Part shown: in pieces, positions 36,811 to 46,235 of the stretch
How the letters are laid out: each line of letters begins with the position of its first letter
How positions within the stretch are numbered: position 1 is the first letter of the stretch
Assembly: GCA_029865945.1 (NCBI GenBank)
Contig: JARXAH010000074.1
Coordinates: 1 to 57,917 of the forward strand
Direction: 5' to 3'
Origin: Bacteriovoracaceae bacterium
GTDB taxonomy: Bacteria > Bdellovibrionota > Bacteriovoracia > Bacteriovoracales > Bacteriovoracaceae
Length of the DNA stretch: 57,917 bases
Made by a program: the position numbers and the translations under genes
Notes under the pieces: model-generated
Seen by the model: only the letters and a program-made list of their open reading frames with translations
What the model was told of the DNA's origin: nothing
The model's database searches: none

Positions 36811-37389
36811 TTAATTTATCTGGATTGTAACATTACCAGACCAGGGAAATGTTCTTCCGATCAATGGAACGTCTTTACTTTCAGGAGACAGGGAGCTTCC
36901 AACTTCGCTATCAGGAAGCAACTCAACGACAGTCGTTGCTACGTGGGACACGCCGCTTAAGGGCAACGCTTCAGTCACAACAATTAATTCTAAAAGTGCA
37001 CGGGGATTAGGGCCACAATCATTTAATTTCAAACTTAAGAATTCATTGAATTTATTTGTGATATCTAATTTTAGAGCATTAATAGTTTTACCATTAACCC
37101 ATTTCTCTTTTTTTGTAATTTCAGCATAGGGCGATGATGTTCTCACGAAATTTTCTCTATATAATGGGGGGAGTACGCCTGTTGCAATTGCTTTATTTTT
37201 TATTGATTGATCCACACACCTCAGTAGTACTTGAAAATAAAATGACTTTACTGAAGATTCATTTCTAAACCCAACAAAATTAAAACTTAATTTTTTCACA
37301 CTATCAAAACTTTGGTTCGTTTGCGAATGGGCAACAACGGGGGCAAAAATAAAAAAAAATACGTTAAAAAAAATTATTAAAAAATTCAT
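36811..37389 (-). CDS. Secreted protein of unknown function
   Basis: 192 residues; signal peptide 1-22 (VFFFIFAPVVAHSQ). GGAG precedes the ATG by 6-7 bases. One Cys pair possible (LLRCVDQS, NDCGPNPR). The mature part has the mix of strands and helices typical of small periplasmic proteins; no family recognised. Its stop lies 10 bases from repeat E, which may serve as its transcription end. Confidence 0.65.
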   Translation of the reverse strand: MNFLIIFFNVFFFIFAPVVAHSQTNQSFDSVKKLSFNFVGFRNESSVKSFYFQVLLRCVDQSIKNKAIATGVLPPLYRENFVRTSSPYAEITKKEKWVNGKTINALKLDITNKFNEFLSLKLNDCGPNPRALLELIVVTEALPLSGVSHVATTVVELLPDSEVGSSLSPESKDVPLIGRTFPWSGNVTIQIN

Positions 37390-37631
37390 CGTTTTCTCCG
37401 GTTTCTTGTTTTGTTTAGATTTAACAATAACTAGAGGTTATTTACAAAGATCAATCTCCCCTTTGCACCCATTTTTATAGACTCTGTAGATAATTCCTGA
37501 ATATTTCCAATGCAGTTAAATGAAAAATGCCCCTAATCAAACAAGGGTTTTATGTGACAAAATAGGTGACTCAATTTTTAATAAATGCTACGTTGCCGCT
37601 GACTCAAAATTATCATTTCAAGGAGGTTTTC

Positions 37632-38522
37632 ATGAAATCATTTATTTCATTCTTGTTATTTTCCTATTTTGTAAGCTTGTCGCAAGCGGCTTCACTAAAA
37701 AGAGCTCAATATTTCGCTAGCACCGAGGACTTTTATCAATCCTACACGGCCTTAACCAGGCCCTATGATCTAATGAATCAAACTCTTGTTGGTGGTCCTT
37801 ACATTGATTACAAGACTAAGGAAGAGTTTGTTGTTATTGAAGTGGAAAATGAAAAATGCAAACTCGTTACATTCAAGCGCACCAAAAATATTTCATGTAG
37901 CAAAGCTATCAATAAAAGAAGTGAAGTGAGAATTCCCCTTCTTCTAGGATTTAACAAAGCAAGCAGTTCTCAATTAGATTATCTCACCACGCTTAATGAT
38001 ATTTCTTATGAAGCGAAGGTATCTGTGTACGACCCTTACACGACCAATAGTGATTTTTTATTCACCTCCACATTAGATTTTGAGTTTTCCTCGGATTTCA
38101 AAAGCTTGAAGTTGACTTCCATCACCGATGCTGGAAGTACCCTTATTAACAACTACCCAACTTTAAATATTAAAGATGTGCAGTATAAGAAAGATGAAAA
38201 AGGGGAATTCTTTGCTATTTGGGTTGACCAAGGAATCCCATCTTATTCTCAAAAAGCCGATAAAGGAGCTATCACTTATTTAAATCCTAAGTTATTTAAT
38301 GTTAAAACATTTGAAGATTTGGTGGACGTAAGTAGAGATAGTGCAGGCAATGTTATTGGTGTTTCTGCAGGCTTCAAAGATGATTTTAAGCCACTTATTA
38401 AAAGGATTGATTTTCATTATATGATCATTAGCAGAGCACTTAACGAATCAAAATTCTCCATTCAGTTCCAACAAAGTTTTGAAAATAAGGGGAATTTTTC
38501 TGCTGAATATTCAGTTAAATAG
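37632..38522 (+). CDS. Secreted protein of unknown function
   Basis: 296 residues from the ATG at 37632, fixed by a perfect AAGGAGG 5 bases upstream and the start of the signal peptide (ending SLSQA); the longer frame from 37566 is rejected. The mature protein is strongly beta (EFVVIEVENEKCKLVTFKRT, FLFTSTLDFEFSSDFKSLKL), with a Cys pair KCKL and ISCSK. The C-terminal FHYMIISRALNESKFSIQFQ gives no clue. No family recognised. Repeat F follows its stop. Confidence 0.7.
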   Translation: MKSFISFLLFSYFVSLSQAASLKRAQYFASTEDFYQSYTALTRPYDLMNQTLVGGPYIDYKTKEEFVVIEVENEKCKLVTFKRTKNISCSKAINKRSEVRIPLLLGFNKASSSQLDYLTTLNDISYEAKVSVYDPYTTNSDFLFTSTLDFEFSSDFKSLKLTSITDAGSTLINNYPTLNIKDVQYKKDEKGEFFAIWVDQGIPSYSQKADKGAITYLNPKLFNVKTFEDLVDVSRDSAGNVIGVSAGFKDDFKPLIKRIDFHYMIISRALNESKFSIQFQQSFENKGNFSAEYSVK

Positions 38523-38539
38523 AAATTACTATTTTGAAA

Positions 38540-38687
38540 CGGTTTTGATTTTCCATTGTGCCGAACATCGCTTGCAAAGTGAAGGGTTTGAAAGTTCCAA
38601 CGTACTTTCAAATCCTCTCAGCACATCACCACTTATTTGCGATTCGTCTGGTGAACAGTAGGCCCTCTTGAAAGAAAACCAAACCTG
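38540..38687. repeat. Structured repeat, copy F
   Basis: 148 bases between convergent genes. Ends CGGTTTTGATTTTCC and GAAAACCAAACC pair with one bulge and are the same end sequences as in copy D. One long hairpin AGGGTTTGAAAGT/ACTTTCAAATCCT (38583-38616, one wobble) whose loop begins TCCAACG as in copies B and E. Confidence 0.75.
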
Positions 38688-38788
38688 GATTAATATATAA
38701 TTAATTGGTTTTGTAAATTTTGGAAAGCTACTTTTTCTTTGGTTTGAAAAAGCTTATCCAATTGCTCAGTACCTGAGAGGGGAAGTAA

Positions 38789-39208
38789 TTATGTAAGTTG
38801 AACTTTTGATCCAGTCGATAAATCAAAAATACGGCAGTCTCGAATCATTCTTTTTGAACCTCCTGGAAAAATAATGACAAATTCCACTCCCAACAAAGGA
38901 AATTTCTGTCCTCCCAGTTGAAATGTATTTGGGTACTCATAAATTTCATCGCTATTTTTTTCTGGGCAATTACTTGTTTTAAGTTTTTTATCGGCCGTAA
39001 CAATTTGTTTGAAGTCTTGAATTAGTTTTGTTTCTATTTTTGGATCTGCGAGTCCTGAAATTTGTGGCCACGTTCGCTTGGCCTTGCAATTTTTACTAAA
39101 TACTTGTTCCCCTGATTGAGAAATAATTTTATATCCGTCGTCTGATGCGTTAATCGTCTCCGATGTGAAAAGATATAGGGCAAAAAAATTTAATTTCTTT
39201 TTTCCCAA
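38789..39208 (-). CDS. Small exported protein, start uncertain
   Basis: About 139 residues from a TTG at 39208; no ATG lies nearby and no ribosome binding site is visible, so the N-terminus is unsure. The first residues (KKKLNFFALYLFTSETINA) look like a short signal peptide. The mature part has three Cys (KNCKAK, SNCPEK, RDCRIF) and a segment FQLGGQKFPLLGVEFVIIFP. Convergent with the 296-residue secreted protein across repeat F. No family recognised; may be a damaged gene. Confidence 0.45.
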   Translation of the reverse strand: MGKKKLNFFALYLFTSETINASDDGYKIISQSGEQVFSKNCKAKRTWPQISGLADPKIETKLIQDFKQIVTADKKLKTSNCPEKNSDEIYEYPNTFQLGGQKFPLLGVEFVIIFPGGSKRMIRDCRIFDLSTGSKVQLT

Positions 39209-39385
39209 TAGATGACAATTTAAAAATTTCTTACAACGAGAATACTAGACAGAATTTAATGAAAAAATATCTATACTTGAAACAAAAATGGAGATTTAAT
39301 AGTGACCAAACTGCGATGTAGGTCAATGTTATCGATGAATCTCGATCGCGCACTATTTTAATAACAGCTATAAGGAGTAAGTCTT

Positions 39386-39820
39386 ATGAAATCGTTTCGT
39401 TTTGTTTCAGCATTTGTTGGCCTTTTTTTATTTAGTTTTAATGCATCAGCTCAGGAGAAATCAACTCTCATCACTTGCATTAAGACCACGAACCTTGAGC
39501 GTAGGCACACAAAAGTTAGCCAATTTATAGTTACCCCTGGGGAAAATAATCTTTTTAAAATAACAGTATTAGAAAAAATTTCTGGGGTCAGCAGCTCAAA
39601 GTCCGAATACGCTGAAGGTCCTTTAGATCAATCATTCTCAGGCGCAGGGGAAACAAGAGGACAATTTGTTTATTCCATCATTTCTCCGGTTTCGGGAGAA
39701 GTTTTATTTAGAGCTTCATTTTTTGAACAAACCCTTGCTGCGGAGGGGACTGGCTTTTCAAAATTTACCAAAAATCAAGAGCGTATGGAATTTGATAAAT
39801 GCACTCTTTATGTCTATTAA
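39386..39820 (+). CDS. Small secreted protein
   Basis: 144 residues; signal peptide 1-23 (ending NASAQ). AAGGAG lies 8 bases before the ATG. The mature beta-rich domain has two Cys, one near each end (LITCIKTT, DKCTLYVY), which would tie the termini. Size, Cys placement and beta content resemble the small secreted protein at 10722-11165, though I see no clear sequence match. The next gene follows 31 bases later in the same direction, so the two are probably cotranscribed. Confidence 0.65.
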   Translation: MKSFRFVSAFVGLFLFSFNASAQEKSTLITCIKTTNLERRHTKVSQFIVTPGENNLFKITVLEKISGVSSSKSEYAEGPLDQSFSGAGETRGQFVYSIISPVSGEVLFRASFFEQTLAAEGTGFSKFTKNQERMEFDKCTLYVY

Positions 39821-39851
39821 TTAACAATTTATTACTCACAAAGGAGAAGTT

Positions 39852-40205
39852 ATGAAATTTTTGTTATTCGTTGGTGCTATTGGATTTTTCAATATTCATG
39901 CATTTGCTGCCGTGAATAAAGAAACAATCGTCATTGTAAAACCCTTAATTGAACTCAAAGATACTGTGATAGATTTTAACGATGGGTTTCCACCAACTGG
40001 CGGAGCTGTAGTGGAAGATAAAACCGGGGGTTCTTTTCAAAGTACATTTCCATCCAAAGCTGAATGTATTTCATGGGCAAAGAATTCAGTTGCTACATTG
40101 AAAGCTTCTCAAAAGACGGTTTTTTCTGCGAGCTGTTCTAACACTGATATCGCTCCAGTCTATTTAGATGCCGGACATTTTGTGGGACTTGTTAAATATC
40201 TCTAG
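39852..40205 (+). CDS. Small secreted protein
   Basis: 117 residues; signal peptide 1-19 (ending IHAFAA) and AAGGAG 5 bases before the ATG. The mature part has a Cys pair (AECISW, SASCSNT) and repeated short hydrophobic strands. Second gene after the 144-residue secreted protein (31-base gap), followed by a strong terminator at 40241-40282. No family recognised. Confidence 0.65.
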   Translation: MKFLLFVGAIGFFNIHAFAAVNKETIVIVKPLIELKDTVIDFNDGFPPTGGAVVEDKTGGSFQSTFPSKAECISWAKNSVATLKASQKTVFSASCSNTDIAPVYLDAGHFVGLVKYL

Positions 40206-40240
40206 GATGGAAATTAAAGTTGAAAGTTGTAAGTTGTAAT

Positions 40241-40282
40241 AAGTGGCCAACGAATGATAAATCCGTTGGCCACTTTTGTTTT
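40241..40282 (+). terminator. Rho-independent terminator
   Basis: AAGTGGCCAACG pairs perfectly with CGTTGGCCACTT (40264-40275), 11-base loop, then TTGTTTT. It ends the two small secreted genes at 39386-40205. It also touches the stop of the convergent gene ending at 40281, so it may work in both directions. Confidence 0.85.
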
Positions 40283-41663
40283 AAAAAAGTCCTGGAAAAG
40301 TTAGATCAAAAGATTGAAATCCTTGAAGAAAAAAATCAAATCTACGGTAGGATCCATTTCCTGGAAGGAATAAATCATTTTGTCCCTCACCTTCGATCTG
40401 CATAAATTCTAAATATCCATCCACAAAACCAAAACCCGTCTTTTCGTTAAAGGCAACCTGGTACGCTGCGAGATCTAGTTTTTTTAGGACTTCTTTTCTA
40501 TTTCCTTGATCATCAAAAACGGAAATAAAAATCTCTCCAGTGATCAAGTTTCCTTTGATATTAACAGAGACGTTAATATCGGGGATCGTTTCTTGTACTT
40601 CAAAATTATTATTAGTAACTGGGATGATAAGTTGGATATTTTTATTTAATTGGCCTGAAAAATCACTAACTCGTCCGTAAAGATTGAATTCTAAATTTAT
40701 ATACTGCTGAGATTTGGAGGGAAAAGGAGATTTTTCAGAGGATTTAAGTATCTTAGGCAATGGTGATTTTGGTTTTTTATTTCTTTCTAATAAATCTTGC
40801 CAAGAACTCACTGTTTTTAGAAGAGAGGAAAACAATTGATCCTTGAGTGATTTAACTTTGGCGTGAGTTTCATTGTTAATAAGAGCGGTTACACGATTTA
40901 AATCATCTTCTAGTTTTAAAGATAACAAAGAAGATCCTTGAGCATCGGCCGGCAATTGAAAATCCATCCACTGACTAATTTTTGTTTTCTCATTTGCAAA
41001 GTCAGCGTTTAAAGTAGCATGACCGCCACTCGATGCTTGTCCTAATTCTTTAATTGATTTGTTTTTGGCGCTTACTGCTAAATTTGTATGCGACAAGGTT
41101 GCCGACCTCTCTTTCTTATCTGTTCTCCAGTTATTGATCGTTTTACTTCCACCTGGAATAATTTCGTGCAAAGAAACTCTCGCAAAAAAACCCAAGTAAT
41201 GAATTTCAAATTTATCAAATTTTTTATCGGGAAAATTCTTTTTGTAGGATTCCACTATCCCATCGCTAACACTACTTAGTTCAGCAGGCACTGGAGTGTA
41301 AGAAGAACTTGGTGTTGGCCAGCCCGCTCTCACTGTCTGATCAGAGATGTAATCAGATTGAGAAAAATTTGCTACATTTGATTTTTCATCCGCAGCGACA
41401 AGAATATTATCCCATCCGTTTTTTTCAGTATGAAACCACGCTTCGAATTGATGAGTTTCCGCAGTTTCTAGTTCTAAGAAATAGTAGGTTCTGAAAAACT
41501 TAAGGGCATTTAGGTCTTTTTCTAAATCGTCCTTCGTTTGTGCATAACTGGCCGAATTACTAGATTGAGCAGAGAGATTCGTTGTCGTAGTAACCAAGAG
41601 CGTAAATGAGAGAAGAAACAAAAGTGAACCATGCAGAGTAAAAAAATGATGAAAATGTTTCAT
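40281..41663 (-). CDS. Secreted protein of unknown function
   Basis: 460 residues; signal peptide about 1-32 (LLFLLSFTLLVTTTTNLSAQ). A Ser/Thr-rich and charged start is followed by segments such as QFEAWFHTEKNGWDNILVAA and HEIIPGGSKTINNW, then a Lys/Ser/Pro-rich linker (KKPKSPLPKILKSS) and a C-terminal beta domain (YGRVSDFSGQLNKNIQLIIP, DLAAYQVAFNEKTGFGFVDG). No Cys in the mature part and no recognised family. Single gene, convergent with the small secreted pair. Confidence 0.65.
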   Translation of the reverse strand: MKHFHHFFTLHGSLLFLLSFTLLVTTTTNLSAQSSNSASYAQTKDDLEKDLNALKFFRTYYFLELETAETHQFEAWFHTEKNGWDNILVAADEKSNVANFSQSDYISDQTVRAGWPTPSSSYTPVPAELSSVSDGIVESYKKNFPDKKFDKFEIHYLGFFARVSLHEIIPGGSKTINNWRTDKKERSATLSHTNLAVSAKNKSIKELGQASSGGHATLNADFANEKTKISQWMDFQLPADAQGSSLLSLKLEDDLNRVTALINNETHAKVKSLKDQLFSSLLKTVSSWQDLLERNKKPKSPLPKILKSSEKSPFPSKSQQYINLEFNLYGRVSDFSGQLNKNIQLIIPVTNNNFEVQETIPDINVSVNIKGNLITGEIFISVFDDQGNRKEVLKKLDLAAYQVAFNEKTGFGFVDGYLEFMQIEGEGQNDLFLPGNGSYRRFDFFLQGFQSFDLTFPGLF

Positions 41664-41870
41664 ACTTATCCTTGAAAGGGTTATTAAGAACGCATGGTCT
41701 GTTTATCATATGATTTCAGTATTTTGCAATAAGGTCATTAAAGTGATGATTTAATAGACAATATGATAATCATTTCAGAACTTTTGCGAATACCTCGTAA
41801 AAAAATTTAAAACAGTTAGAATTTAGTCCTAGACATAAAAAACAAAATTAATGAGTTAGCCACTTAAATT

Positions 41871-44123
41871 ATGAAGAAAATCATTTTTTCTTTTTCTATA
41901 TTTTTAATCTTTATCCTATTTAGTGTAATCAACACCTATGCACAAAACGTAATTGATAAAGATGATATTGATCAAATTAAAAATTGCCAGGATTTGCCTT
42001 CCTATCACAAGAAAAACATTCAAACGTTTTTAAATTCTCTAGATCAAGAAGAAAAATTGCAAATTCAAACCATCCAAGAAAACTTGGCCGCCAACAGTGA
42101 GACACAAGACGAGATATTTCTTTTTGAGGCGAATCCGGTTGAAATAATTGATTATAAAATTCCGCAACTCTCCTCCTTTTACAAAAGACAATTCGATCAG
42201 ATCGATCAAGAATACGTAAAGTGTATAGAAATCAAAAATAAATTATGTTGCTATAATCCCGTATTTAAATCACAGCACACCGAGAAAGTGGTCGTAAAAA
42301 GAAAAAAGCGCATCCTTAACCAAAAACATAGTTTCCAAAAATATCAAGGCCAATGTTTTCATTTTCAAAAAAGCTTGAAAACGCAAATCGGAGTTGATTT
42401 ATTTAATACTGGCGTAGATATCCTTGATAAATGTTTCCCGAAGAAAAAAACAGTACCGGTACCCACAATTTATCACAAACAAAATCCGTTAAATAAGGAA
42501 TGGGAAAATCCAAAATTCAAGCTTCTCATTGATGTCCAGGACCAAGATGACAATCAATCTTTATCCCAACAAAAAGTTGAGTTTCTTGGAGCTGGCCAAT
42601 TTAATCAAGAGTCAGATCTAGAGGGCAAAATTAATATCTTAATTGATGATAAAAATATAATTCGGGTATCGAAGATTAAGGAATTAACGATTAAAGCTGA
42701 TTCCATTTACAAGGAGTCAAAAACGACGATTCCGATAAATTTCATTGAAGAATTAGTTGCAAAGGGCTCTTACCACCTCACTATTTACCGAGAGAAGAAA
42801 TTTAAACAATCTCTTACGATAACATTGCCTTGTATTGAGACACTGAAAAAACAAAATTATTCCCTCTTTTTCTCTCTTGACCAAGGAACAGAAGAGCGAC
42901 AAGTAAATTTTAATGAAAACGCGACCACTGCTTTTTACGCGTTTGAAAATAAAGCTAGCGAATTGAAAATTATCTTAAAAGACAATAAACCAAATGCTGA
43001 AAGGATACTTTACAGCGGTCCGTATAAAGCGGTGATAGATCAAAACTTGCTAGGTATTTCATGTTTGCATGTAGATAAAAAAATCATTGATTCAAAAGAT
43101 AATTTTTTATCTAAAGGACAAAATTTTGAATTTCAAATGACCAAAGAACTTCCGAAAACTGAATCAGAATTAAATTTAATTAAAAATAAAGTTGGACCAC
43201 AAGGAGATATGGATTTCTTGTTTTTTAATATCGATAAACAGACTCCAGAATCTTTTCATTTAAAAGAAAATGAATATGATGAATTTTTTCCATTAACTCC
43301 TTCAAAAGTGGAAATGAGCAGAGGGGAAAAGAAAAATATAGTCATCAGCAATAAGATTAGGTGTGACGAATTGCCTAACCAAAAAAAGAAGATGGTAGAG
43401 TCATCTAAGATAATAGAAATGAATCCATCCCCGACCGCTACTGGATTTTCTATCTACTCAATGGAAGCTAAACTTATGAAATACAATAAAAAGAGAACAA
43501 TCTTTGAATTAGTTAGAGAATTACCCAAGACAAATCTAGTAAACAACAAACACTATTCCTACAACAATGTGGAAAAGAAAATTTCTATCACAGAATATAA
43601 TCCGAAAGAGATTTCTCCTTTTTTCATGATCTCGAAATGCTTTAATGTAGAGCAGGAAGGGACCATTCTTTTTAAAAAAATCAATGCCATTTCTGACAAT
43701 GAGGGGGAATTATTTTTAAATAATGAAAAAATAGGAGCTATCGCAAATTACAATGGTATAGAGACTACTATAAAAAATATAGCTATTAGTAAAGGGCAAC
43801 ACTGTATTCACTTCAAATGGTACAACCGTTTCAAGGATAATGCCGTAGTTGGTAACAAATTTATAAATAACGACACTGATGAAATAGTGAAGGATGAACT
43901 ACAAAAGGTTTTCTATTATCAGCCGTCAAATAATCGTGATAGAATCGATGGGATAAGGGGAGTTACGCCCTATGATAAAAATAAATCCTATATTAGTTTC
44001 GATATTCAACTTGAGTTTAAATCCTATAGCTATAAAATGATGCGAATGTCTCCTAGAGAGATCGAATCGAACAAAAATGATTGCTATAACCGAATTAAAA
44101 AGTTTTACACCCCTCAAGAGTAA
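41871..44123 (+). CDS. Large secreted protein of unknown function
   Basis: 750 residues; signal peptide 1-24 (ending NTYAQ). The mature protein is Lys/Asn-rich, with Cys in the N-terminal third (IKNCQD, YVKCIEI, KLCCYNP, GQCFHFQ, LDKCFP) and a middle of Ig-like strands. No catalytic motif is recognised. No good ribosome binding site: GAG lies about 15 bases before the ATG. Convergent with the gene at 44193-45539. Possibly an envelope or extracellular structural protein. Confidence 0.6.
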   Translation: MKKIIFSFSIFLIFILFSVINTYAQNVIDKDDIDQIKNCQDLPSYHKKNIQTFLNSLDQEEKLQIQTIQENLAANSETQDEIFLFEANPVEIIDYKIPQLSSFYKRQFDQIDQEYVKCIEIKNKLCCYNPVFKSQHTEKVVVKRKKRILNQKHSFQKYQGQCFHFQKSLKTQIGVDLFNTGVDILDKCFPKKKTVPVPTIYHKQNPLNKEWENPKFKLLIDVQDQDDNQSLSQQKVEFLGAGQFNQESDLEGKINILIDDKNIIRVSKIKELTIKADSIYKESKTTIPINFIEELVAKGSYHLTIYREKKFKQSLTITLPCIETLKKQNYSLFFSLDQGTEERQVNFNENATTAFYAFENKASELKIILKDNKPNAERILYSGPYKAVIDQNLLGISCLHVDKKIIDSKDNFLSKGQNFEFQMTKELPKTESELNLIKNKVGPQGDMDFLFFNIDKQTPESFHLKENEYDEFFPLTPSKVEMSRGEKKNIVISNKIRCDELPNQKKKMVESSKIIEMNPSPTATGFSIYSMEAKLMKYNKKRTIFELVRELPKTNLVNNKHYSYNNVEKKISITEYNPKEISPFFMISKCFNVEQEGTILFKKINAISDNEGELFLNNEKIGAIANYNGIETTIKNIAISKGQHCIHFKWYNRFKDNAVVGNKFINNDTDEIVKDELQKVFYYQPSNNRDRIDGIRGVTPYDKNKSYISFDIQLEFKSYSYKMMRMSPREIESNKNDCYNRIKKFYTPQE

Positions 44124-44192
44124 ATTTAAAAATTATTAAAAATGACTTAAAAATATGACTGCGATCTAATGGGCAATCGCTTCATCACTTGA

Positions 44193-45539
44193 TTATTGAG
44201 GTCCATTAGTAGAATCGTCTGCACATTCAACTTGAAGTCCATGCTTCCTGTGGATAAATGGATATTTTTTATTATAAGAGGGATCACTAAGATTGGAGGG
44301 ATCATTGTAAGGTGGAACACTTATGGGTTCGCAACCGACCATCGAAAATTTTCCATCAACATAAGTTTTCGTCGAACCACCAAGCTTTTTACAAACAATC
44401 TTCATTTCTCGAACTGTTTTCAAACGACTAGCTTCATTGGCCGAATTTGGGTTGAGAATTTCATCATATTTATTTTTAATATAATCATCAAGCGCCACAC
44501 ACACCTCAGTGGAAAAGCTATTGAACGTTCCAAGCCCACCAGGATTGGCACCAAAGGGAACGGCAACGTAGTACTCTATACTATTAATGTCGACCAATGG
44601 CTTAGGCTCTTTAATGAAAACAAATTGATTAAACTTGCTACCGTAAACATCGCGCTTGGCACGGATTCCGAAGATGCCAGTAAAAATGTTTGGCAATTGA
44701 AAGTCCTTTCCGCATGAGGAAGCAAGATCGAATCCACTATATGAAGTAAATACAGAATCTTTAAAAGTATGTTGCTCATTTAATTGGCCACTTGCGGTAT
44801 CTATCAAATATAAAATATTTCTATTGGACAATCCAAGTAAATCTCCTTTGGAATTAAAGGCCAGACCTGTAATGACGATTCCTATATTAGTGCCAACAAG
44901 TTTAGCTTCACTATTTGGAACTGAAAGATCAATTGAATAAATTTTTGAAACTGATTGCTGTCCACTTTCAATAACAGAAGCAAATAGTTGATTACCATCA
45001 ATGGCCACATCTAAAATTTGGTGCGCCTTACCTTTAGGAAACTCATATACTTTCTTTGCTTTAATGTTAAGGGACACATTAAGGTACACATTAAGGTACA
45101 ACTCACTCACAGGAAATGAGATGATATAATTTGCTGAGCTAGCATAAAATATACCGGAGTTAATATCGCCCGCATCATGCGCAAACATCCCGTCATTATA
45201 TGCAGCACCTCTTAGTTCTACATCAGACGGCGGATTCAACTCAAAGTGATGAATAGGGTTGCCATTTAAAACACCATAAACTCCATTTCCATCAGTAGCA
45301 ATGCCGTTCACAACATTTGGAAAATAGGCTAAATTGCTGGTATCATAATTACTAAGATTGTTCTCGTCTAAGCGAATAATAATATTTGAGAAAGCACCTT
45401 TTCCACTTCCATAAAAAGTCGCATACATGGGACAACTGCCTGAAGCGCCTCCATCATTTCTCCCGGTCGTAGATTCTTGTGAAAATGCTATTGGCAGCTG
45501 ACATGTTGATAAAATTAAAAAAGCCCATAATTTTCCCAT
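44193..45539 (-). CDS. Secreted beta-propeller-like protein
   Basis: 448 residues from the ATG at 45539, which has GAGGAA 7 bases upstream and starts the signal peptide (ending PIAFSQ); in-frame ATGs further upstream are rejected. The mature part has repeated blades of the type NGIATDGNGVYGVLNGN, ILDVAIDGNQLFASVIESG and TGLAFNSKGDLLGLSNRN, as in propellers that report values over time. Near residue 160 the tetrapeptide YLNV is tandemly repeated. The C-terminal third has several Cys (CVALDD, IVCKKL, VGCEPI, VECADD). A hairpin lies in the leader. Function unknown. Confidence 0.6.
   Translation of the reverse strand: MGKLWAFLILSTCQLPIAFSQESTTGRNDGGASGSCPMYATFYGSGKGAFSNIIIRLDENNLSNYDTSNLAYFPNVVNGIATDGNGVYGVLNGNPIHHFELNPPSDVELRGAAYNDGMFAHDAGDINSGIFYASSANYIISFPVSELYLNVYLNVSLNIKAKKVYEFPKGKAHQILDVAIDGNQLFASVIESGQQSVSKIYSIDLSVPNSEAKLVGTNIGIVITGLAFNSKGDLLGLSNRNILYLIDTASGQLNEQHTFKDSVFTSYSGFDLASSCGKDFQLPNIFTGIFGIRAKRDVYGSKFNQFVFIKEPKPLVDINSIEYYVAVPFGANPGGLGTFNSFSTEVCVALDDYIKNKYDEILNPNSANEASRLKTVREMKIVCKKLGGSTKTYVDGKFSMVGCEPISVPPYNDPSNLSDPSYNKKYPFIHRKHGLQVECADDSTNGPQ
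45074..45097. repeat. 12-bp tandem duplication inside a gene
   Basis: ACACATTAAGGT occurs twice without a gap and a degenerate third unit precedes it. In the minus-strand protein it codes for YLNVYLNV followed by SLNI. The unit length is a multiple of three so copy number can change without a frameshift. Confidence 0.6.
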
Positions 45540-46235
45540 ATAAATTTCCTCACCGACGATAGGCATTTTCCTATCGGCAGAGCAAAGCATTATCTTAAGT
45601 GTTCGAAATTTTGGTGCCCTTTTCCAGGAAAAGTATCGTATTTGAAGCGCTCAGGTATCCACACATAAAGAGTTAGGTAAACACCTCCCTCCAATTTGAG
45701 AAAATTTTTCCTCATTCAAGGCCAAAAATTTATTAGTTTCAAGACAAGAAGTGATGATTGATAACCCTAAATAAGGAGTATAAAGCTCAAAACATTAAAT
45801 AAGAATGTGAGAATAGGATGATAAGCAGAAAAATTTTGCCCTATTTTTTTTAATCAGGGTAAGTTTCAAAATCTTTGCAAAACCAACTAGTGTGATAAAA
45901 GTAAATCCAACCAATTCCTAAAGTGGACCACAAAATGGACAGCTCAATAATCAATCAAATAGTAAGTCCGATAACAACAACCCCAGCTGCTCAAGTTTCG
46001 CAAGAATTATGTTTTTTATAGCGATTTGACCCCTTAAGGGACGAAGTCCAGTGGGAATTTATCAGACTTTAAAATTTTTACTAATTTGCGAGAGGCAAAC
46101 CACGCTGAAGTATATCAATCACCTCAAATCCATGTAGATTATTTATTTGGTTTAGGCTAATTTCATCACATCACTCGCAATCTGTAGTAGGATGAAAGAG
46201 CTAAACAATTTATTTTGGCCGTGGAAATCATTGGT
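45540..46235. other. Intergenic region between divergent genes
   Basis: About 690 bases with no credible coding frame. The promoters of the propeller-like gene and the Fnr-like regulator must lie here. A stretch at 45930-45960 (GTGGACCACAAAATGGAC) looks like a repeat or old IS edge but has no partner in the window. No RNA gene recognised. Confidence 0.3.
45549..45575 (-). promoter_or_regulatory. Leader hairpin before the propeller-like gene
   Basis: CGATAGG pairs with CCTATCG around a 6-base loop about 15 bases upstream of the ribosome binding site on the minus strand. It may affect translation or mRNA stability. Confidence 0.35.

Noticed and set aside
8107-38687. CRISPR array or integron attC sites as explanation of repeats A-F
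   Set aside because: The copies are far apart, in both orientations, without spacers, integrase gene or attC core-site motifs.
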